From the NCBI GenBank assembly GCA_903952145.1, contig CAJBES010000228.1, forward strand, positions 1 to 32,530: a stretch of 32,530 nt of DNA. The letters run 5' to 3'. Position 1 is the stretch's first letter. Every line of letters begins with the position of its first letter. Below, piece by piece: positions 14,383 through 20,955 of this stretch. Source of the stretch: an uncultured Opitutaceae bacterium (GTDB lineage Bacteria > Verrucomicrobiota > Verrucomicrobiia > Opitutales > Opitutaceae). The notes under the pieces are model-generated. The model saw only the letters and a program-made list of their open reading frames with translations. It ran no database searches and was not told where the DNA came from. The position numbers and the translations under genes are program-made.

Positions 14383-16836
14383 CTATTGACGGATGGCATA
14401 GCCGGTGGTTTTCACGAGTTCCTCTTGGAGATGCTGCATGACGGCATTGACTTCTTCATCAGTCAGCGTCCGGTCCGCGGCGCGAAATACCAGGCTGAAA
14501 GCCAGGCTCTTTTTCCCTTCGGGCAAACCGCTCCCTTGGTAAACATCAAATATCTGCACACTCTCCAAAACAAAGGCGCCGCCGACCGAGGCCCGCGCCT
14601 GCTGGTCCAGCGTCCGGCGCACATCGTCAGCTTGCGCGCTTTGATCAACGACCAACGCAAGGTCGCGCAATGCCGTCGGGAACAGGCTGAAATCAACATA
14701 GCGGCGCCGCTCCAGGCCTCCGGCTATTTTTTCCGGCAGAATGGCAAAAATACCGGCATAGACCCGGCCCTCGATGCCAAGCGCCTTGACCATGGCGAGG
14801 TTGAGGAGCCCAAAACGCGCCGTCCACCCATGCGCGATCTCGCCCACCGACGCGCAGTGCCCCTCTTGCCACCCGCAATACTCTCCCGTGCCGGGCACCA
14901 AGGGCTGACGCGAAAGATCGATCCCACCCGCCGCTGCCAGTGCTTCGACGTGATGCTTGACGGAGTAAAAATCGACCGCATCACGTTTCAGCCAGCTGCG
15001 CTCGGCGGTGTCTGCGATGATGAAGGCCACGGCGGCACATTCCAGATTCTGCCCGTTATGTTCCATGAACACACGGCCAGACTCGCATAGGCTCGAAACC
15101 GCCACCCCGCGCGACTGGTTCAACTTCAGTGCGTCGAGCAGCCCCATCACCAAAGTGGGTCGAAGATGGGACTGATCCTCAACGAATGGGTTGGCCAGGG
15201 CCAACTCGGCCGCCGCAGTTTGGGAAGCCCAGGACACAAGCTCCTTGCCCGTCCGCAGGGTATAGCTGACACACTCGTGAAAATCCTGACCGACAAGATA
15301 GTCGGTCACACGGCGGTTGAAAAGCACGACTGGATCGTCCTCCCCTGCCAGACCCGGCGACGACACCATCGCCACCGGGATCTTGTCCGTGCCGTAGATC
15401 CGGAGCACCTCCTCAACGAGATCAATGGGACGGTCAAGGTCATCGCGCCAACTGGGGATCCTCACAGTCCATGCCGTGCCGCGCGCGGGCGTGGGCTCCA
15501 CGCGGGTGATTGCGAGTTCGAGTGCCTCAAAGGCCGCTTCCATCTCCAGCTCCGGGATGTCAAAACCGAGCTTCTCACAGATATAGTCATGGGTGACCAC
15601 AATCTCGCGCTGCCACGGCACATCTCCCCCCACCACGTAGGCCGGCCCGACAACGCTGCCCCCGGCGAACTCCAGGATGAGGTCAATGGCCCGATAGGCT
15701 GCCTCCAGGGCAGTGTGCGGATCAACCCCGCGCTCGTAGCGGTAGGATGAATCGGAGGAAAGGCCGAGTCGCCGGGAGGTCCATCGGACCGACTTGCGTC
15801 GGAAATGCGCCACCTCGAGCACCAAGTCCGTGGTCCCCTCGCTGACCCCGGAATTTACGCCACCCATGATGCCGGCGATCACGATGGACCTTTCGGCGTC
15901 GGCAATGACCAGCATGCGACTGTTCAGCGTGCGCTCCTTGCCATCAAGCGTGACGATTTTCTCGCCGTCGGCGGCCCGCCGCACGATGATCTGGCCGCCG
16001 CCGAGCTTCCGGGCGTCGAAAGCATGCATCGGCTGGCCGTATTCGAGCATCACATAGTTGCCAATATCCACGATATTGTTGATCGGACGCAGACCGACCG
16101 CCGCCAATCGCTGTTGCATCCACGCCGGGCTCGGCCCGACTTTGATCCCGGCAATGAGATGGGCGGTGTAAAGCGGGCAGTCCTCCGGCGCATCCACCCG
16201 CACGGCATTGAGCAGGTCGGAGCGGATAATTTTCCCGGTGTCTCCACGGAATATCTCCTGGGGGTAGGCCAGCTCCTGCTTGAACCACGCCGCCAGCTCG
16301 CGCGCGAGGCCAAGGTGAGAAAGACAATCGGGGCGGTTCGGAGTGATCTCGATATCAAACACCACATCGCCCGGTGGCAGCACTGCATTGATGGGTGTGC
16401 CCAGCGCAGGGCGGCCGTCAAGAATGTGCAGCCCGGAGGCGTCCTCGGCCACCCCCAGCTCCTTCGCCGAACACATCATGCCATCCGACGCCTGTCCGCG
16501 GATATTCGACTGCTTGATGACGAAATTCCCCGGCAGCACGGCTCCGGGCAACGCGACGGGCACGCGGTCGCCGACCTTATAGTTCTGCGCTCCGCAGACA
16601 ATCGTCTTTACGCCCCCAGCCGCCCCAGTGTCCACTTGGCAGACAGAGAGCTTGTCGGCATTGGGATGCTTGTCGCGCACGAGCACCTCGCCCACCACGA
16701 CGTTGCCCAGCTGCGGCGCTCCCGTGCGGATGACCTGCTCGACCTCGAAGCCGAGCAAGGTGATCGCACGGCAAATCTCGTCAATGGAAGCGTCGAGCCG
16801 CACGTAGTCCTTGAGCCAATTTAGCGAAATCTTCAT
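14383..16836 (-). CDS. pheT: Phenylalanyl-tRNA synthetase beta subunit
   Basis: The 817-residue product starts with MKISLNWLKDYV and carries the EMAP/tRNA-binding OB domain (residues about 40-150: VVVGEVLVRDKHPNADKLSVC and MMCSAKELG). The B3/4 editing domain follows (PNRPDCLSHLGLARELA). The B5 domain is around 400-480 (REIVVTHDYICEKLGFDI). The C-terminal FDX-ACB anticodon-binding domain (FSLFPTALRDLALVVDQ to the end) closes it. Together with PheS it forms the alpha2-beta2 synthetase. A GAGGA ribosome-binding sequence lies seven bases before the ATG, within the end of pheS's gap. It follows pheS by 10 bases and precedes gatC by two. Confidence 0.97.
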   Translation of the reverse strand: MKISLNWLKDYVRLDASIDEICRAITLLGFEVEQVIRTGAPQLGNVVVGEVLVRDKHPNADKLSVCQVDTGAAGGVKTIVCGAQNYKVGDRVPVALPGAVLPGNFVIKQSNIRGQASDGMMCSAKELGVAEDASGLHILDGRPALGTPINAVLPPGDVVFDIEITPNRPDCLSHLGLARELAAWFKQELAYPQEIFRGDTGKIIRSDLLNAVRVDAPEDCPLYTAHLIAGIKVGPSPAWMQQRLAAVGLRPINNIVDIGNYVMLEYGQPMHAFDARKLGGGQIIVRRAADGEKIVTLDGKERTLNSRMLVIADAERSIVIAGIMGGVNSGVSEGTTDLVLEVAHFRRKSVRWTSRRLGLSSDSSYRYERGVDPHTALEAAYRAIDLILEFAGGSVVGPAYVVGGDVPWQREIVVTHDYICEKLGFDIPELEMEAAFEALELAITRVEPTPARGTAWTVRIPSWRDDLDRPIDLVEEVLRIYGTDKIPVAMVSSPGLAGEDDPVVLFNRRVTDYLVGQDFHECVSYTLRTGKELVSWASQTAAAELALANPFVEDQSHLRPTLVMGLLDALKLNQSRGVAVSSLCESGRVFMEHNGQNLECAAVAFIIADTAERSWLKRDAVDFYSVKHHVEALAAAGGIDLSRQPLVPGTGEYCGWQEGHCASVGEIAHGWTARFGLLNLAMVKALGIEGRVYAGIFAILPEKIAGGLERRRYVDFSLFPTALRDLALVVDQSAQADDVRRTLDQQARASVGGAFVLESVQIFDVYQGSGLPEGKKSLAFSLVFRAADRTLTDEEVNAVMQHLQEELVKTTGYAIRQ

Positions 16837-16846
16837 TGGAAAGTCC

Positions 16847-17890
16847 TCAGGCGAACTGCTTCAAAAACCGCAGGTCGTTTTGATAGAAATAGCGGATGTC
16901 ATCGATGCCATAGAGCAGCATCGCCAGACGTTCCAAGCCCATGCCAAAGGCATAGCCTGTCCAGATTTCTGGATCATAGCCAACGGCGGTAAACACTGAG
17001 GGATCGACCATGCCACACCCGCCGATCTCGATCCATTCCTTCCTGACTTTTGGCAGGTGCTGGGCGCTGAGATCCACCTCAAAGCTGGGTTCGGTGTATC
17101 CGAAATAATGCGGACGAAAACGCGTTTTGGTGTCCTTGCCGAGCAATGAGGCAAAAATGTAATCGAGCAGGGCCTTGAGGTCGCGTACGGTGACATTCCT
17201 GTCCACATAAAGGCATTCCAACTGGTGGAAGTTCGCCGAATGCGTGGCGTCGGTGGTGTCGCGCCTGAAGGCTCGGCCGGGAGACACAATGCGAATGGGC
17301 GGCGGGCCCTTGAGCATGGTGCGAATCTGCACAGAGGAGGTGTGTGTGCGCAGCAGGTATTTTTCCCCCGGCGTCTTCTTCGGGATGTTGCCAAAACGTG
17401 TGGTCGCGGGAAAATAGAATGTGTCCTGCATATCCCGCGCCGGGTGGTCCGCAGGGGTGCTGAGCGCGTCAAAGCAGTAGAACTCCGTCTCCACTTCCGG
17501 GCCGTCGGCCACCGTGAAGCCCACCTTACGCAGGATACGGCACATTTCTTCACGCACCAACGTCAGGGGATGATAGGTTCCAGGACCTGGATCGGGTGAC
17601 GGCAGGGTGGGATCAACCGCGGGGCCGAGTTGGGCGTTGAGTTCCTTGGCAGCAATGCGTTCCAGCGTGGCATCGAGCAAGACCTGCAGGCGGGCCTTGG
17701 TCTCGTTGATCATCCGGCCCACCGCGGGACGCTGCTCCTTTGGCACCGAGCCCATATGTTTCATCAGCGCGGTGAGTTCGCCATTGGGGCCGACATAGCG
17801 GGCCTTGGTGGCTTCAAACTCTGGACGCGCTAGTACCGAGGCGAACTCGGCGGCGGCCTTGTTGACGAGGGCATTCAGGGTCTCTTGCAT
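16847..17890 (-). CDS. pheS: Phenylalanyl-tRNA synthetase alpha subunit
   Basis: This is the catalytic subunit, 347 residues. After an N-terminal coiled-coil tRNA arm (to about residue 90), the class II core shows LRTHTSSVQIRTM, the motif-2 region GRAFRRDTTDATHS with FHQLECLYVD, and the motif-3 region FGMGLERLAMLLYGIDDIR near the end. These bind ATP, phenylalanine and the tRNA 3' end. The ATG at 17890 gives MQETLNALV, a normal family start. It lies 41 bases after the T-run of an intrinsic terminator that follows rplT, so its expression may depend on readthrough. pheT starts 10 bases downstream. Confidence 0.97.
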   Translation of the reverse strand: MQETLNALVNKAAAEFASVLARPEFEATKARYVGPNGELTALMKHMGSVPKEQRPAVGRMINETKARLQVLLDATLERIAAKELNAQLGPAVDPTLPSPDPGPGTYHPLTLVREEMCRILRKVGFTVADGPEVETEFYCFDALSTPADHPARDMQDTFYFPATTRFGNIPKKTPGEKYLLRTHTSSVQIRTMLKGPPPIRIVSPGRAFRRDTTDATHSANFHQLECLYVDRNVTVRDLKALLDYIFASLLGKDTKTRFRPHYFGYTEPSFEVDLSAQHLPKVRKEWIEIGGCGMVDPSVFTAVGYDPEIWTGYAFGMGLERLAMLLYGIDDIRYFYQNDLRFLKQFA

Positions 17891-17931
17891 GCGGAGATAG
17901 TTTAAACCACGAAGACGGAGACGAGGCGAAG

Positions 17932-17970
17932 AAAAAAAAGAGGACGAACCTCGGATCGAGGCCCGTCCTC
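17932..17970 (-). terminator. Rho-independent terminator/attenuator between rplT and pheS
   Basis: On the minus strand GAGGACG (17970-17964) pairs with CGTCCTC (17946-17940), with a nested CCTCG/CGAGG stem inside. Eight T residues follow (17939-17932). It lies 53 bases after the rplT stop and ends only 41 bases before the pheS ATG. That leaves little room for a pheS promoter downstream of it, so it may work as an attenuator of pheST-gatCAB. Confidence 0.88.
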
Positions 17971-17989
17971 CGGAGAGTCAGACAGGGAG

Positions 17990-18010
17990 GCGAGCCATGA
18001 CCCGGCTCGC
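17990..18010 (-). promoter_or_regulatory. Extra hairpin between rplT and the terminator
   Basis: GCGAGCC (17990-17996) pairs with GGCTCGC (18004-18010) around a seven-base loop: seven perfect base pairs, with no T-run after it on the minus strand. It starts 13 bases after the rplT stop and lies just ahead of the terminator hairpin. It may protect the 3' end from nucleases or take part in attenuation; that is inference. Confidence 0.55.
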
Positions 18011-18022
18011 GTTTCTCAGAGC

Positions 18023-18403
18023 TTAGGCCTGCTTGGCAGCGGCCTTGGTCTTCAACGCGTCCTGGGCTTGTTTGACCAGAGCATTAAAGGCCACCTCATC
18101 GCGGATGGCGATATCGGACAGGATCTTGCGATCGAGACCGATATTCGCAGCCTTGAGGCCTTCCATGAAGCGACTGTAGCTGATGCCGGCATTGCGGCAG
18201 GCGGCGTTAAGGCGGATGATCCAGAGGGACCGGCGGTCGCCCTTTTTCTTGCGGCGTGCCGCGTAGGCGTATTGCCACGCGTGTTGGACCGCATCTTTCG
18301 CGTAGCGGAAGAGCTTGGATTTGTTGCCGAAATAGCCTCTGGCGTATTTCAGCACCTTCTTGTGGCGCTTGCGCGACGCGGGGGAGTTTGTTGCACGAGC
18401 CAT
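18023..18403 (-). CDS. rplT: 50S ribosomal protein L20
   Basis: The 126-residue product begins ARATNSPASRKRHKKVLKYARGYFG and continues with QYAYAARRKKKGDRRSLWI and RLNAACRNAGISYSRFMEGL, the hallmark L20 sequence. L20 binds 23S rRNA early in large-subunit assembly and, in E. coli, represses its own operon. The ATG at 18403 has AAGGA about ten bases upstream. The C-terminal tail (KTKAAAKQA) is slightly longer than in E. coli (118 residues). It follows rpmI with an 88-base gap containing a long hairpin. Confidence 0.97.
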   Translation of the reverse strand: MARATNSPASRKRHKKVLKYARGYFGNKSKLFRYAKDAVQHAWQYAYAARRKKKGDRRSLWIIRLNAACRNAGISYSRFMEGLKAANIGLDRKILSDIAIRDEVAFNALVKQAQDALKTKAAAKQA

Positions 18404-18428
18404 GTTAGTTTGTTCCTTTTTAGGTTAG

Positions 18429-18466
18429 TCGCCGGCGGGTCGGCTTAGAATTCACCCGCCTGGCGA
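18429..18466 (-). promoter_or_regulatory. Long hairpin in the rpmI-rplT gap, possible L20 control element
   Basis: TCGCCGGCGGGT (18429-18440) pairs with ACCCGCC (18454-18460) and GGCGA (18462-18466), twelve base pairs with one bulged base and a 13-base loop. No T-run follows on the minus strand, so it is not a simple terminator. It sits 26 bases before rplT. In other bacteria L20 represses by binding leader RNA structures; a similar role here is inference only. Confidence 0.5.
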
Positions 18467-18491
18467 AGTTGGGATTGTGCGCTTGGCTGGA

Positions 18492-18686
18492 TCAGAGACC
18501 GAAGGGCAGACAACGCTTGAGCGGCGGAGTATGCGTCTTTGACAGAACCTTGGCTTTGCCGAGGCGCCGTTTTTGCTTGGAGGACTTGGTGTTGGCAATG
18601 TGCCGAGTCCCTGGCGAACGGTGCAACAGCTTGCCCTTGGCGGTCAGCTTGAAGCGCTTGGCAACGGACTTTTTGGTCTTTTGCAT
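18492..18686 (-). CDS. rpmI: 50S ribosomal protein L35
   Basis: The 64-residue, very basic product starts MQKTKKSVAKRFKLTAKGKL and contains HRSPGTRHIANTKSSKQKRRLG, the L35 pattern. The usual neighbour order infC-rpmI-rplT is kept on the downstream side only: no infC is found upstream in this window. No strong Shine-Dalgarno sequence precedes the ATG at 18686. It is probably the first gene of the rpmI-rplT transcript, with a promoter inside the following 650-base gap. Confidence 0.95.
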   Translation of the reverse strand: MQKTKKSVAKRFKLTAKGKLLHRSPGTRHIANTKSSKQKRRLGKAKVLSKTHTPPLKRCLPFGL

Positions 18687-19337
18687 GGAGTGAGCTGTCC
18701 AAAACAGAGCAGCGCTTGGTCACTGTAAAGGGAAATTTTGGATGTCTGTGGACATGGCTGTGCAGTGAGTCCCCGGTAAGAATGCGCTCCCCGACTCTCG
18801 CAGATGCAGATAGGGCCGGTCACAGACTTGGTTTTGCCCAGATCACCGCGTTTCTCCAGCGGATTTAGTTCCGGGTCGCAGCCCGGGCGGCAAAGGCAAC
18901 CGACGGACGTTTTGGCACCACCACCGACCGTTTCCGGCTGGTGGAAACCGGGTGGGGTCCGAATATCACGCACATGGAATGCGGCAAGCCCAGTGGAACC
19001 CTATCAGGGTGGGCCGTCGGTCATGGTTGGTTCATTTTCCGGTTCACAATTATCCATCAATCCGGGGCAACCTCCGCAGTTCCGGCCATTAAAAATCAGA
19101 CGCCGGATCAATGACTGGCAGTTATTGGCATAGCAGTGGTGGAAGCTGGGACATACAGATTAGCATGGCTGATTCCTCATTGACCTTGATATTCCTAGTT
19201 CTAATTTAGCGGCACCGCGTGTTTTGCCGTCCGGTCAGTCGCAGTCTCGAAACGCATCTTTCTCACCCCCGCCCAACCCGAATCTCACCACCCTGCAAGA
19301 TTCGCCGCAGTGCCCCGCCTTCACCAAGGAAATGCCG
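18687..19337. other. Divergent intergenic region between rpmI (-) and hdrC (+)
   Basis: These 651 bases hold no coding region that I can support. They must contain the promoters of rpmI-rplT (minus) and of the hdr-mvh operon (plus). The part from about 19120 to 19210 is AT-rich compared with its surroundings and holds a possible promoter for hdrC. A small GC hairpin, CCGGG/CCCGG, lies around 18871-18887. The stretch would be long enough for infC in its usual place, but no IF-3 motif is seen. Confidence 0.6.
19180..19207 (+). promoter_or_regulatory. Possible sigma-70-type promoter of the hdr-mvh operon
   Basis: TTGACC at 19180-19185 and TAATTT at 19202-19207 are separated by 16 bases within an AT-rich patch. 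The -35 hexamer is good, the -10 poor. Transcription would start about 120 bases before hdrC. This is a weak prediction. Confidence 0.3.
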
Positions 19338-20015
19338 ATGACTAAACCTCCTGCCGCATCCCTAGGTCTCGTTGCGCATAAAGCCGGTTCCAAACCGGGC
19401 AGACCAACCGTTGGAGGCCGCAACGGGTCCGACTTCAAAATTGCTCGGACGATCAAATATGAGTCCGACCGGGTGGTGAGCTTTGGCCGCGATGTGATGA
19501 GCGTCCCCGGCTGCGAACAACTCGAGAGTTGCATCCAACGCGGCACGTGTTCCGGCGTGTGCCCGCTGAGCATTTACATGGACTACACGCCGCGGCAGGT
19601 AATGGCGCTGACGCGGGCCGACTTCAAAAACGAGGTGTTGCGCAGTCACACGATCTGGCTGTGCGCCTCATGCTATGCCTGCACGGTCGAGTGCCCGCAA
19701 CAGATCCGGATCACTGACATCATGTATGAGCTCAAGCAGCGGGCGATCCTCGAGCGCATCTATCCGCGGCACTTCCCAATCCCGGTGCTGGCGCGCGAAT
19801 TTAACGCCATGGTGCGGAAACATGGACGGATCACGGAAATGGTGCTGGTCATCCGGTTGTTTCTGAAAACCGACTGGCTGGCTGCGCTCGGCAACTGGCG
19901 GCTGGGCCTCGACCTCATGCGCACCGGACGTTTTTCGCTCATCACCGAGCGGATCAAGAATCACGGGGACATCGCCCGGATGCTTGATGCCGTCGACCAC
20001 CCTAAGGAATCCTGA
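19338..20015 (+). CDS. hdrC: Heterodisulfide reductase subunit C-like iron-sulfur protein
   Basis: HdrC carries electrons by two [4Fe-4S] clusters between HdrA and HdrB. The 225-residue product has a complete second cluster motif, C109-x2-C112-x2-C115-x3-C119-P (CASCYACTVECPQ). The first motif is unusual: C65-x5-C71-x3-C75-P with Arg (R68) in place of the second Cys, and an extra Cys at 59 that may replace it. Residues 150-225 are helical and typical of HdrC. I chose the ATG at 19338 because AAGGA (19326-19330) lies seven bases before it; the ATG at 19332 is too close to that sequence. It is the first gene of a seven-gene operon, and hdrB starts one base after its stop codon. Confidence 0.88.
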   Translation: MTKPPAASLGLVAHKAGSKPGRPTVGGRNGSDFKIARTIKYESDRVVSFGRDVMSVPGCEQLESCIQRGTCSGVCPLSIYMDYTPRQVMALTRADFKNEVLRSHTIWLCASCYACTVECPQQIRITDIMYELKQRAILERIYPRHFPIPVLAREFNAMVRKHGRITEMVLVIRLFLKTDWLAALGNWRLGLDLMRTGRFSLITERIKNHGDIARMLDAVDHPKES

Positions 20016-20016
20016 C

Positions 20017-20925
20017 ATGAAATACTCCTACTTTCCGGGTTGTTCGCTGAAGGGTCTGGGCCGCGCCTACGAAGAGTCGCTCTTACCGGTCATGAAACAC
20101 CTGGGCGTCGAGCTGCAGGAACTGGATGACTGGAATTGCTGCGGCGCCACTGCCTACATGGCCGTCGACGAAGCCAAAGCCTGCGTTCTGGCGGCTCGCA
20201 ATCTAGCCTTGGCCGAGCGGAGCGGCAACCCGCAGATCATGGCGCCGTGCGCTGCATGCTACTTGGTGCTCAACAAAACCAAGCACTATTTCCACGACTA
20301 TCCGGCCATGAAAGCAACAATCGATCGGGCACTGGCGGCAGTGGGCCTGACCTACGCCGGGGATACGCCAGTGCGGCACCCGCTGGATATCTTGCTGAAC
20401 GACGTCGGGATAGAGGCGATCAAGCAAAAAGTCGTGCGCCCGCTGCAAGGCCTGAAGGTCGCGTCCTATTACGGCTGCCAGATCGTGCGTCCGTATGCGA
20501 CGTTCGACGACCAAAACAACCCAACCTCGATGGACCGGCTGCTGGAGGCGCTGGGCGCCACGGTGGTGCGTTATCCACTTAAGACCAAATGCTGCGGTGG
20601 CAGCCTGACCGGCACAGTGCCCGAGGCGGGCATTCGCATGGTCTATATTCTGCTCAACGAGGCCCGGAAGCGGGGTGCCGACTGCCTCGCCACCGTATGT
20701 CCGCTCTGCCAGTTCAACCTCGACGCCTATCATGCACAGGTCCGGGCCGAATATGGTGACGTGATCGTGCCGACCGTCTACTTCACTCAGCTCATGGGGC
20801 TGGCCTTTGGCCTGCCGGCCAAGCAACTCGGATTGCACCGCGCCGCCGTCCCCTTCCGCTGGCGGCCGGCGCCCCCTGAAGCCCCCCAGGTCGCCGCAGT
20901 CGCCGCCGCACTTGGATCAATCTGA
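20017..20925 (+). CDS. hdrB: Heterodisulfide reductase subunit B-like protein (two CCG domains)
   Basis: HdrB is the site of disulfide reduction in methanogens, using two non-cubane [4Fe-4S] clusters. The 302-residue product has two full CCG motifs: C9-x31-C41-C42-x35-C78-x2-C81, and C154-x37-C192-C193-x34-C228-x2-C231. Spacing agrees with the family. KYSYFPGCSLKG at the start is typical, and the ATG at 20017 is chosen for it rather than the earlier in-frame ATG inside hdrC. The last 30 residues (Pro/Ala-rich) are an unconserved tail. The natural acceptor in this organism is unknown: coenzyme M and B are not expected in Verrucomicrobiota. It is followed by hdrA after 30 bases. Confidence 0.92.
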   Translation: MKYSYFPGCSLKGLGRAYEESLLPVMKHLGVELQELDDWNCCGATAYMAVDEAKACVLAARNLALAERSGNPQIMAPCAACYLVLNKTKHYFHDYPAMKATIDRALAAVGLTYAGDTPVRHPLDILLNDVGIEAIKQKVVRPLQGLKVASYYGCQIVRPYATFDDQNNPTSMDRLLEALGATVVRYPLKTKCCGGSLTGTVPEAGIRMVYILLNEARKRGADCLATVCPLCQFNLDAYHAQVRAEYGDVIVPTVYFTQLMGLAFGLPAKQLGLHRAAVPFRWRPAPPEAPQVAAVAAALGSI

Positions 20926-20955
20926 ACCCTTAACCGCCATCCAACGCCTCAACCC

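Noticed and set aside
15805-16824. A 339-codon plus-strand frame opposite pheT, with similar frames opposite gatA and sodA
   Set aside because: All lie exactly opposite conserved genes and are His/Arg/Asp-rich shadows.
18644-18973. A 109-codon minus-strand frame upstream of rpmI
   Set aside because: It overlaps the start of rpmI in another frame, has no IF-3 or other motif, and its composition is irregular. I treat it as non-coding.
19110-19135. Sigma-54 promoter (TGGCAG ... GGCA) before hdrC
   Set aside because: The distance between the GG and GC elements is nine bases rather than ten, and the -12 element is poor.
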